64,000 bases of DNA, from positions 185,259,047 to 185,323,046 of the forward strand of contig CM067369.1 of assembly GCA_034401795.1 (NCBI GenBank), in the 5' to 3' direction. The number at the start of each line of letters is the position of its first letter. The stretch's first letter is position 1. Made by a program: the position numbers and the translations under genes. Source of the stretch: Chaetoderma sp. LZ-2023a. Lineage: Eukaryota; Mollusca; Caudofoveata; Chaetodermatida; Chaetodermatidae. A model generated the notes under the pieces. That model saw only the letters and a program-made list of their open reading frames with translations, had not been told where the DNA came from and ran no database searches. Shown here one piece after another: positions 37,101-49,100 of this stretch.

Positions 37101-40100
37101 TTGTCAATGGCCTTGGTATTAACAAATAGACTTAAAATGCTTAAATTTTGCTTTAAAAAATCTCTAAATACATATGCTGTATATCTGCACAAAACCTTTA
37201 TTGTTAAAAGTATGTATTAAGATCATAATGACTGACCTTTTAACCCTTTAACGGCTAAATGTGGTCAAGAATATCAAAATATTTGATTATTGAATTGATT
37301 TGATTATTTGCAGATCAAGAGAAGACTATTTTTGAAAAATTACCACTGGAATGGTAGATTTTCAAAAAAATAGTCTTCTCTTAGTCCACAAATGGAACAT
37401 AGCTTAAGACCTACTGCAGAGGTCATTTTTGCCGGCTTCATCGTGTAAAGGTTAATGGACAAGATTTAAGAAAAATAAAACATTTTGATTAATGAATATT
37501 CATTTGCAGGCCACAGAGATCGTCATTTAGTCATAACTTGCAAATTAAAAGTCTACTTAGTGTATAGTGATACTTTAGATATAATTCTTTTCCATGAAGT
37601 AAAATATATAATTATAATTTATAATTAACGTTTTAGCTGGAAATTGTTTTCAGGGTTTTTCCTAAAGCACATGTTACGCGTTTGAAGGACTGGGGCAGAT
37701 TTAATAGGACATACTGTTGGTAAGGAGGGTCAGACAGTCAAATGGCAATCATTCTAATATGGTTGATATTGCATGCTTGTTTTACTCTGCCTTGCATGTT
37801 TTGTTTGATATGTTGTTTTTGCATTGCATGTTGCATCCCAGATTAATCTTATTTTAACTAATTACGGATATTACAATCGGTACATTCAGGGTCAGGCATG
37901 GATTTTGCATGCCATTAGCCAATAGAATATCCATCAACACTATATTGGTCATATTTTACTTATTTTATCAAATGCTTTTAAATGTTTAAAATCGGTCAAT
38001 GCCATTTAACCCTTTCAACAAAGAACTAAACAGGTGCAAGATTATGTTGAATATTTTAAAACTAATTTCCATAGAAGCTGTTGCTGCCTTCTTCCAGTCA
38101 AATTAGTTTCAAAGTATACAACAACTTACCTATATGTAGGTGGTCAAAATTCGAGCTATTCAGATTTCATGGTTGAACAGCTTAATTTGGTCAGAATAAT
38201 AACAAGTGTATGGTTACGGTGAAGCTCAGAAATAACTTAACACATTTCCAAAACAAAATAAAACGTACTCTTGAATATTTTGAACATTATTGGATTAGAT
38301 TAAGGCAGCAATGTCTTCCAATCCAGTTATGTTCAGAATTTTCAACAGAACATTTTTTACTAGCTACGGTACCATAACATGTTTTTGTTTTGGGAACATG
38401 TTAGCATATTTATGAGTGGTACTGTACACTGCTATTAACTCTAACCCTCGAATTTGTTCAAAAAGATTTAAATTTTCCCCTGATAAAAGTCCATTTGCAG
38501 AGCAAGAGGTTATTTTTTTTAATTTACCACGGGAATGACTGGCTCGGTTATCGAGCCAGTCATTCCAGTGGTAAATTTTAAAAAATAACCTCTTGCTCTG
38601 CAAATGATCATTTTCTCCAGACTACCGCAGAAACCGTTTTTGGCTGATATGTGTTATGGTTAAGATGTCTTCACTAGTTAATTCGCCTGAAATTCAATTT
38701 TCAAGTCATTTGGCTAATGGCTATAGGTCAGTCCCTGAGAGTAACTGTTACTTTGCATATATTAAGCATGCACTCTAACATTTTACTATACTGCCTGCTA
38801 TTTTAGAGGCTCGCACTACGGGGGTAAGGCGCGTGTACCACGATTTATGTATGTCAGGATTTAACAACAATCATGTGAATAAACGGTGGTGGTCCCTTAC
38901 ATACACATGCAGAACTCTATATATCATATGCATAAACAAAGATTTTTAAACACCCAAAATATTTAATAGGCAAGTTTTGAATTGAATTTCTGAAAAATTG
39001 AAATTTACCATAGGGTGTGTGTTGTGTTTCATTTGTCCTCTCACTCATTAAAAAAGATGTGAAGTTTAACAATTTGTTTTTGAAGAAATTTTGCCATATA
39101 TTAGTAATCAATGCCCATCATACCCCATTCTATTTTTGTCATATGCCCTTCTATGTAGTTAACCCTCAAATTTGTTGAAGAAAATTTCAGTTTTCTCATA
39201 GAAACTGTCCATTTGCAGCCCACGGGAAGACTATTATTGGTTATTGAGCCAGTCATTCCAGTGGTAAATTTTCAAAAGTATTCTGCTTTGGTCTGCAAAT
39301 GGACATTTCTTCAGACCACTGCAGAAGCCGTTTTTGGCTGATATAAGTGTTAAAAGGTTAATAACCACATTTTTACACCTTAAGATCCGTATTATAGAAT
39401 CCAAGACGTCGTGCGAAGGTAATTAAAAAAATCATGTACTAGTAAAATATACAATTCTATAATTTCTCTGAATATGTCAATGGTTCCTGTTGTAAGCTTT
39501 TTATCTGATAAGACTAGAGTTGCAATTTCAGAGTGTACCCTGCAGCAATTGTGTGGCGTCTGGGTGATTGGGGTGGATTTAATAGAACCTACTGTTGGTA
39601 AGGATAATGCTACTATTGCACTGATGCTTACTCAATATTCACTCAGTTGTAATTAGCGACGCTCACAGCCCCCATCCACCTGACACCCTGCTTACCATAC
39701 CCATATCTATTCACAATAAAGCCCATATTCTATAGCATATATCTACAAATCAAATCAAATATGTTGCTTTCAGAGTATTTCCTTCAGCTGTTGTGCGGCA
39801 CATGAGTGACTGGTGTGGCTTTAATAAAACATTTTGTTGGTAAGATGGTATTATCACAGTGGTGTTTTCCGTGATGGTTTGGTAGATATTATTGTTTATT
39901 AAGTTTGTTTTTTGAACACCTAGTGTTTGTTGACTGAGTACAACTCATAAATATCTTAACATGGTTCCAAAACAAAATAAAACATACTGTGGAATATTTT
40001 GAACATTATTGAATTGGAAGACATTACTGCCTTCGTTCTGCAATTTCTTCCAATCCAATAATGTTCAAAATGTTCAACAGAACATTTCTCACATTGTGTT

Positions 40101-43100
40101 CAAAATTTTATTAACATGTTTTTGTTTTGAAATCACATTAACTATTTTATTAGTTTATTCTATGCTGTTATCCTTAACCCATTAACCCTTGAATTGCCGG
40201 TGCTTTGTTTTGATCATTTAACCCTTTCATAATGAAGATGGACAAAACCAGCCTCTGCAGTGGTCTTGAGGAATGAGTATTTTTGAAAATTTAAATCTCG
40301 AATGTCTGGCTCGATAACCGAACCCGTCATTCCAGTGGTAAATTATCAACAATCGTCCTTTCTTGACCTGCAAATGGACAATCAATAATCAAATATTATT
40401 ATATGCTTGAACAAATTTAGTCATTAAATGGTTAATGCTTTAATCGTCAAATTTTTCATTAGTAAATGTCCATTTGCAGGCCAAGGGAAAACTTTTTGAA
40501 AAGCCACAATTTAAATCAGTGGCTTTAGTTGTCAGGGGGTGGTGGGTGATAACGACGTGCTGGCCGCCAGTCTGGTGTTTTGACCACCATACAGTAGAGA
40601 GGTGGCCTTTATCCTGCTGGGCTAATCCTGATTGGCTCCATTGTGTGTAGCGGGTTGATCCAGTGGCATTCTTCTTGTCTTCTCCATGGTGTGGAGTTTG
40701 GGTCAGCTGGGTCAGATTATAGTGCCTGTATGATTTTGAAGCTCATGTCGCTTCTTGTGTGCTCTGGTTTGTTGAAATGTCTGGTTACTGGGGTGTCGTA
40801 TCGTTCACTTTTGTGGAGCTTGGTGATTGACCGTAAGTGTTCTTGTATGCATATTTTGAATGTTCTGAGTGTTTCTCCTACATATTGTTTGTGGCAGATT
40901 TTGCTGGTTAGTAGGTAGATGATGTTTGGCAATTGCCTATGATTTTGGCGGTGTAGGAAAGTTTCGTGTGCGAACTTTTGAAAAAAAACTTCATTTGTTG
41001 GCATATTGTGCAATTCTTAGTTTTGCAAGCCGGTAGTGGGTTTGTTTCTATGTGTCTTTTGGCGTTTGTCGCCAATGGGGGATGGAAGTAGGCTTGCGTG
41101 ATTTTTACTTTGAAACATCGCGATCGATTTTCTTTAAAAAATTGTGATTTTCGATTAAATCATAGGTCCAAATTACCAAAGTATAAACCGGGGTAATGTG
41201 ACAAGTCACGAAAACTGGGACTTGGAATTTCTAGAAAAAGTTTAAATAAATGATATTAAAAAAAACCCGAAAGTAGAAAACAATTTCATGCGACAAATTC
41301 CTAACATCCTATGCCTATGCTTAATGAATGCCTTATATCCATCATCGCCGGAGTGAAATTATTAATTGTGACCACCTAAATATTGCATATATACACCTGT
41401 GCAAAAGTTAAGCACCAGCAAAAACAATAGCACGTAGAAACATGATGGTACAACTAGGTTGCCATACTTTTTGTCCCCGCGTTAGCTGACATAATTCCAA
41501 GTACGAAATGCACATGCATGCATGACTTCACGCCGCTTGATGTCCGTGCGTGGCGGGAAACAGCACACGTGTTCAGTTATGTAAAAGTCCAGTTTGAGGT
41601 GTAGAACATTACATACAGATTTAGGCGACAAGATTAGGAATTTTGTGTTCATGACCGTGGTTTATTTGTACAGAGAGAATTAGCTCTTGATTGTGAACCG
41701 CTATGGCAAGACGAAGGTTAAGTGATCGTGTGAAATGGCAAATCATAGGCATGCATACCACTGGTATGTCATGCAGAGAGATTGGCAGACAGCTGAACAT
41801 TAACCATACTGTAATCAGTCGTTTGATTGCAAAACATGGGCAAACTAACGAGGTGAAGGACAGGCCTAGATCTGGAAGACCGAAGAAGACTACTGCCCGT
41901 GATGATCGAGCCCTAGTACGCCTTGTTAGGAGATCTCCATTCACCAACAGTAGAGTGCTCAGCCAGCAATGGGAAACGCGCAATAGAGTGTCAATGTCTA
42001 CCGTCAAAAGGAGACTATGCTGCTGGCATGAAAGCTAGGAGACCTGTCAGACGTCCTCTCCTCACTGCACACCACAAAGAGGAGCGTCTGAGGTGGTGCA
42101 ACGAAAGAAGACACTGGAACATGAGATCCTGGAGACGGGTACACTGGTCCGATGAAAGTCGGTTCCTGCGTCATGCCACAGATGGTCGAACTCGTGTATG
42201 GAGGTCCAGACGCACGGCGTACAACCAACGTAACATCATGGAAGAAGTTCCATTTGGTGGAGGTTCCGTTATGATATGGGGGTTCATCTCCTTTGATTGT
42301 AAGCTGCATCTGTTGACTGTACCTGGAACACTAAATGGACAAAGATATCAAGATTCCATACTGGATAGAGTTGTGGTCCCTCATTTTGTAAATCATGCAC
42401 CTGGAACCCACCCTATATTCATGGATGACAACGCCCGACCACATCGTGCTAGAGCTGTGCATGAATACCTCCGCCAGAATGCCATCGAAACCCTACCATG
42501 GCCAGCAAGGAGCCCTGACATGAACCCTATTGAGCATATCTGGGACATTCTGGGAAACATGGTGAGAAGGAGGGATCCTCCTGTGCAGAACCTACAGGAA
42601 TTAACAGACGCACTCCATCTTGAATGGCAACGAATACCACAATGGCGTATCAGTCGGTTGGTGACCAGCATGAGACGTCGTGTCCAGGCGTCATCCAGGC
42701 ACAAGGTGGATATACCCGGTATTAATAATGACAGTCTCAAACTCGTGCACATATGTTAAACTTCGTTTTCAGACACCATTAATGACAATCTAGCCACGTG
42801 TGTCAACTGTAGGGCAATAGTTGTCAGTTGTGTCAACGTAACCATATTCAGGCCTCGTTTTCAAGTTCAAACAAAAACATACAGTGTTTCCCCACCATCA
42901 TAATCAGCATTCCTCTAGTTGCATTATTACCTCTTGCACTAAGATGGATGGGTACATAAATGTTTATGCTATTGCTTTCTTCATAGCACATGAATATACC
43001 CTCGCATGTGCGTAAAAATAGGGTGGTGCTTAACTTTTGCACAGGTGTATAGTTTAACAAACATCGTTTGTTTCATCAAAATTTGACACAAAATGTCGTA

Positions 43101-46100
43101 GTAAAAATATAAATCATGTGATGTATCAGCTTCCCCTTATGGCCTCCCTTTGTCGGACGAGTTTAGGTCAATACCCGACTACCGCGAAGACGCTAATATT
43201 AGTACCCGGGGAGTTATTGCGCAATCCACATACATGTACATAGCACGGTAGCTTTGTGTACCTACAAGAGTGACGGCGTAAACTCGTCCTATAGTGCGGT
43301 TTATAGTTGCTTTCAGAATGTACGATTTAGTTCTAAGAGTAATCAACAGAAGGCACAGTTCAAAATGACAACCGAATCAAAAAGGAAAAATTATTACACC
43401 GCCTGACCGTGATTATTAATTGAAATTGCTAACTCTAGAATCAAAAAGAATTATGTTCACTGATTATTGCCTAACACTGAAACTAAGTATATCACTTGGT
43501 ATTTCACGACAGACTCCGGGTCTGCAGCGAAAGAAAGAAAATTATATGGCGATTCAACGGAGTAACCAACTAGTTTTCTCAATGGAAAAGGTGTTACCTA
43601 GCTATTGTTAGCTTGTTTATCATAGCGCTTTGTGTTGTGATTAGTAATTATTCGACACATGCATGGCACGGCGGGATATAAACACAATGAACACAGGCAT
43701 GAATCAATTATATTTGTACTCATGTACTGCTAAAATGCGACGGAAAACTACACACCTCAGATTTCAAACAAACGTGAAATATTTTATGATTTTCTGTTTT
43801 TTCTTCAATTACATTATAAAAATTGAATAAATCAAATTTCACAATTAAATTGAAAAATTGGGCAAGCCTAGATGGAAGCTTAGCCCTGACTATGGTGTCT
43901 TTTGATTGTTTTGTTCCTTCTGAAACCAAATAAGGGTTTCTGTGGGAATGCGGCTCTGTATCTTTGGCTTGTTTCTAAAACTAGCCAGTATTTGTTGATG
44001 GTATTTTTCAGAAAGATGCCGGTGCGTGTGTATTCACAGACAAATATTGGTCTGTTCTATGTTGTTGATGTTGTGGCTTTTGTGTGTGGTTTCAGGAGGG
44101 ATTGGCGGTCCTGTTGTCTAGATTTAGTTCTAGCAGTAGTCGGGATATCTGTGGGATATCCTCTATTTTCAAAATATCCTAGGAGATGACTGTTCTTGTC
44201 ATAGTCTGTGATGTGGGTGCATATGCGTCAGATAGAGAAATTGCCAGTAGGGGCTGGCATCCTTGCAGGTGGAGGGATGCGCTGAGTCATAGTGGAGGTA
44301 GCCATGCGTGTCAGTGAGTTTAGTGTATAGGTCGAAGATGATGTGTCTCTCCTTTGTATAGTCAGTGTCCAGGAATGTAACTTTTGTCTCTGAATATTCG
44401 ATAGTGAATTTGATGCTCTGGTGGGCAGAGTTCATGTATGTCACGAATTCGTTTAGGGCGGTTTGCCCCTGCTCTCATGTCATTAAAATATCATCTATGT
44501 ATCTTGATGTGGAGCTTTTTCTAGGAGCTGGTCTCTAGTTCTGCCATGAAGATGCATGCGAATGTGCATGCAGCTTTGCTTCCTATGACGGTGCCCCCGA
44601 TTTGCAGATAGTGTTCGCTGTTGAATTCGAAGTTGTTATATTCTAGCACTAGGTTAAGGAGGTTCAAAATGCCTCTTGTGGACATAGTGCCTGGTAGGCC
44701 ATTACGTTGGCAGCTCTCTAAGGCCTTATTTGTTTGGGATATTCGTGTAGAGTGATGTTTCATCCATAGTGACTAGGAGAGTTTTCTTTTAATGTGCCAA
44801 ATTGTTCGACCTTGCTGATGAAATCCATCTTTGACATATGATTATTGTTATGTGAATTTTGATGTGGTCATCTACGAAACTGCTGATTTGTTCATTTGGG
44901 CATCCTATTTCACTGATTGTTGGTCTGCCTGGTGTTAGTCCATGTTTTTTATCCTTACAAATTTTTGGGTAACATCATTTTGGCGGTGGCTTGGGTTATT
45001 TCACCGCGTGACTAGCTGGTCCAGGAGTTTTTCCACCATTCTGGTGTGTTTTTCTGTGAGATTGGCATTTGTTTCCTAATGGAAGCGTTTGTCTGTTTGA
45101 CAGTTGCTGAGCACTTTTTGTTCTGCACTGTTGAGATTATTTATTTTGGTCCAATGGTTGGTATGACTACTGTATTCGTATTGAATAGCTTTGAAGAAGG
45201 CGTCAATGGGTGCATCCATTGTGGGTGCAGGGACCGAGGTTTTCTTCGGAGCGAATTTCCTGTCTAGGATATCTTGTAAATTTGGTGGTTGTGGTCAAAT
45301 TGTATGAATAATTTGGGGGTTGAGCGGTTGTGTCTGAATTGTATGGTCAATTTGGGAGTTGGTGGTTCACTCTGTGAGGAGTGTGTATAGCGGGTGCGAA
45401 TTTGGTGTGAAGAAATAAATCCACCACATTCTTCTGAAGAATGACTGAAGATCTGTCTATAAGCTTCCCATGTTTGGTTCTGAGACAGTAGGGCTGAAAC
45501 CAAGGCCCTTATCCAGAACATCTATAGTTGGACGATCCAGCGTGGCTTTTGAAAGATTGAAAATGAAAGGCGAGTATGATTCAGATAATTTATTGTTTGT
45601 CTGGGCACCTCTGTTATTGTTACAGTTGAGAGGCGGTGATTGTGATAGCAATGTAGGCAAAGGCAAAGATATATTCAGTGGTGTATAGCAGAAGAGATAG
45701 GAAAGTAGCATTGTATGTGAAGAACTAAATTATGTTTGTTAGTCATGTTGTTCTTCTGGTGTTCCTGAGTTCTGAAACCATTCTGAATAGGTTCTCTATT
45801 GCTTATGTACTTCTCGTGTCCATTAGTGGCACTGGTTGGTGGGTGTAGTTCTACTCAGTTTGCCTCCATTGTGTACCCCTCTGGATGTATGTCTGGCGGG
45901 TCTGGTACTGCACTGGTTTTCTCTGTTGGCGGTCTGCCTTTGATCTGTCCAGGCGGTTCTGGAGACCTCTGGTTTTAGGACTTGCTGATGAGTGGTTTGG
46001 GCTGTGCCTGACCTGTGTTGTGGCGATAGCTAGGGCTACCTCTTTCGTGACCTCAGCTGATGTTGTTGTAGTTCAAAGGCTGTTTTCAGGCCCTTGGTGA

Positions 46101-49100
46101 CCTGGTACTATTTGCTTAGTTTTTCGGCGGTGTGTTGCAGGAGTGAGTCTGTGAGAGTCAATTCGAAGGCGTTGGGTTGTTTTGCCCAGTCCTCTTTGAA
46201 AGCCAGGCTCTGCTTCTGGTGTAAATAGAATCCTGGTTTTTAGCATGTTTGGTGGAGACTTGGTGCTGATTGATAGTTCTAGTCTCTCAATTTGGAACTC
46301 TAAGCGAGTTTCCTTACACGCTGAGTTCCTCCACATTCAATAAGCGGCTAGGTAGTCATCCGGTATCTGTAGTTGAGAGAATTTCTGACCATTGTGGGTT
46401 GTGGTTTGTCTGCCATCATTTGTCAGTGGGTTGACTTCTTCTGTTCTGCGGCATTTGAATGCTTGCTACTGATGAACTTGCTGCCTCGGTCGTGTCGATT
46501 GGTCTGTGGAATTTTTTTGCCGGTTCGCACGTCCGTAGTGGACAGCTCCTGTAGGAGCTCTGCCTCGACCAAGTCGAGGGTTAGTGCCGATATAGATGGT
46601 TACACTACCACTTCCCTCTCTGAGCATGATTTTTTATATTTGGTCATAGCCCAACCCACATCCGGGTCTCAAAACAGGAGTATAAAAGGAGCTGAGGATT
46701 AAGATTTCAACCATTCAGAGTTTGGTCTCACAAGTGAGATCAAGCGTCAGGCTTCACTGCCCATAGAAATAAAAGATCACCATAGACTACATTGTTATTA
46801 TGCTGGCTTTAGTTATCAAGCAAGTCAGTGGCAAGATTAAAAAAAGTAGTCTTCTTGGATTGCAAATGAACAATCCTTAAGACTACAGCAATGGCTGGTT
46901 TTGGCCGCCTTGACGATTAAATGGTTAATGGTCAGTATTTGTCAAGAGAATTTTCCCACAAGAATATCCAACAGTTGGCCAGGAGATGAATATTTTTAAA
47001 AACTAACCAAACAATTTTTTTTCTTTGTCAACAAATTAACATTTCTGACCACTATAGAAGCCATTTGATCGGCTTGACCATTAAAGTGTGAGGTGTGGCA
47101 CCTAGTGTTGTATCTGAAAACAAATTGTACAAAAAGTTAATAGCTAAAAAAAATTGGTGTACATTGCATGAATGGTTGTACTGAAAAACTGTTGTTATAA
47201 ATAGTAGCAGCTTTCTGAGAATGTACTCTGTTATCATGTTATGGTTAGGCCTTTCTATGACTGTACTTTTGTTATGTTATGGTTGGGTCTTTCTGAGAAT
47301 GTACTTTTGTTATCATGTTATGGTTGAGCCTTTCTGAGAATGTACTTTTGTTATGTTATGGATGGGTCTTTCTGAGAATGTACTTTTGTTATGTTATGGT
47401 TGGGTCTTTCTGAGAATGTACTTTGTTATCATGTTATGGTTGGGCCTTTCAGATAATGTACTTTTGTTATCATGTTATGGTTGGGTCTTTCTGAGAATGT
47501 ACTTTGTTATCATGTTATGGTTGGGCCTTTCAGAGAATGTACTTTTGTTATGTTATGGATGAGCCTTTCTGAGAATGTACTTCTGTTATCATGTTATGAT
47601 TCAGCCTTTCTGAGAAGGTACTTCTGTTATCAACATATTAGGAGTCAGCCTTTCTGAGAATGTACTTCTGTTATCATGTTATGATTCAGCCTTTCTGAGA
47701 ATGTACTTCTGTTAGCATGTTATGATTCAGCCTTTCTGAGAATGTACTTCTGTTATCATGTAATGATTCAGCCTTTCTGGGACGATACTTCTCTTATCAT
47801 GCTATGATTGAGGCTTTCTGAGACTAGTTCTGTTATCATGTTATGATTGAGCCTTTCTGGGACAATACTTCTGTTATCATGCTATGATTGAGCCTTTCTG
47901 AGACTGTAGTTCTGTTATCATGTTATGGGTAGGCCTTTCTGAGACTATGCTTCTGTTATCATGTTATGGGTAGGCCTTTCTGAGACTATACTTCTGTTAT
48001 CATGTTATGGGTAGGCCATACCAATTTACTTTTTTGTTTTACAAACCTTCCTACATGTGACTTAACCATTTAATGGTCAAGCCGGCCAAAACTGGCCTCT
48101 GCAGAGGTGTTGAGGAATGTCCATTTGCAGGTAAAGAGAAGAGTATTTTTTTTAATTTACGACTGGAATGGCTGACTAAATAATCGAGCCAGTCATTCCA
48201 GTGATAAATTTTCAAAAATACTCTTCTCTTTACTTGTGGTTGGACATTCAATAAGGAAATATTTGGATTTTCCTGACCAAATCTGACCTGTAAATAAATG
48301 GTTAATTTTTCTATTTCAAGAAATCAATATTCTTTCCATCTAACAATTTTGCGCAGCAAAATCCTTATCAATTGGAATTCCTCAGAATTTTCTTTAAATA
48401 TCCTCTCTGTAGCTTAGTTAACCCTTTAATGCTGAAGCCATTCAACATGGCTTTGTAATGGTCATGCGAAAAGTCCATTTGCATGCTAAGAGAAGACTAT
48501 TTTTGAAATTTTACCACTGGAATCCCTATCTTGTTTAACAGCCCAGCCATTGCAGTGGTAAATGTTTAAAAAAAATAGTCTTTTTTTCCCGTCTCCAATC
48601 TTGTGTTTTTGGTGGGAAGTTTCGTAAAACCAAACAGTAAATTGGTCGGGCCTTAGGTAGGTGAAGGTAAATTACTTCAGGATTAAGGCAGGCCTCTTTG
48701 ATCTTTTGTTATATAAACATTGCAAAATTTATTTTTCATTCTAGACTGAAGTAATCAAGTATTTTAATACGAGTAGTGGTTTTGGGTAATGTCCGTATGT
48801 AGGTCATGAGAAGACTATTTTTCTTAATGTGTGTCTCAAATAACTGGGTCTATGACCGAGCCAGTCAATCTGGTGGTATATTTTCATAAAATGGTTTTCT
48901 CTAAACCTGGACATTCATTGATCATAAGATCTGATTTTCTTGAACAATCACATCTGTTTTCTCCTAAGGGCTGTCTCACTAACCAATATTGCACGCCTTA
49001 TGTGAGTGTCTTTGTCTCAGCCAGTACAATTTGTTCACACATACATGTCTAGCTTGTGATTTTCATCTGTGTACCAGCAACTTACTAGAAAACCTGTTTT

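Larger units (their letters stand above)
41089..43870. mobile_element. hAT-like non-autonomous element (copy 1) with 8-bp duplication
   Basis: Ends 'TAGGCTTGC' and 'GCAAGCCTA' are inverted repeats. Identical 'GATGGAAG' flanks it (41081-41088 and 43871-43878). An 8-bp duplication and TAGG-type ends fit the hAT superfamily. Without the nested Tc1 element it is about 1.12 kb and non-coding. A second, truncated copy lies at 49656-50204. Confidence 0.85.
40535..46803 (-). mobile_element. Penelope-like retroelement, minus strand, split by a hAT-like element
   Basis: Minus-strand frames show '[12 protein letters not shown]' (45457-45711, the KGLxFxPT entry motif), the RT palm at 44199-44763 and a GIY-YIG endonuclease at 40717-41013. 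The order RT then GIY-YIG is diagnostic of Penelope-like elements, which prime on nicked DNA. A 15-base target duplication (14 of 15 matching) flanks it. Without the nested insert at 41089-43870 it is about 3.5 kb, the normal size for the group. Stops and frameshifts show it is inactive. Confidence 0.85.
40435..46926. repeat. H1 hairpin split by a Penelope-like element
   Basis: The left arm (40435-40534, with 'GTCCATTTGCAGGCCAAGGG') and the right arm (46804-46926, with 'GGATTGCAAATGAACAATCC' and 'TTGACGATTAAATGGTTAA') are the two halves of one H1 element. They are separated by the insertion at 40535-46803. The junctions share 'TGGCTTTAGTT(G/A)TCA', one mismatch in 15. Confidence 0.7.

Noticed and set aside
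38800..38830. Possible fourth alternative NAGLU exon ('TTTTAGAGGCTCGC' ... 'GGTAAGG')
   Set aside because: It has splice-like edges but no D-W or F-N-x-T pattern and is far shorter than 66 nt.
42004..42752. Minus-strand frames of 101 and 119 residues over the Tc1 element
   Set aside because: They are antisense shadows of the transposase, which is clearly coded on the plus strand by motif.
46669..46690. 'GTATAAAAGGAG' as a host promoter TATA box
   Set aside because: It lies inside the Penelope-like element and no gene follows it on the plus strand; at most it belongs to the element.
47353..47657. Repetitive '[12 protein letters not shown]' frames
   Set aside because: They are translations of the 41-base minisatellite in shifting frames, not a repeat protein.
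47230..48017. Direct repeats as a CRISPR array
   Set aside because: The units are contiguous with no unique spacers, and the DNA is eukaryotic.
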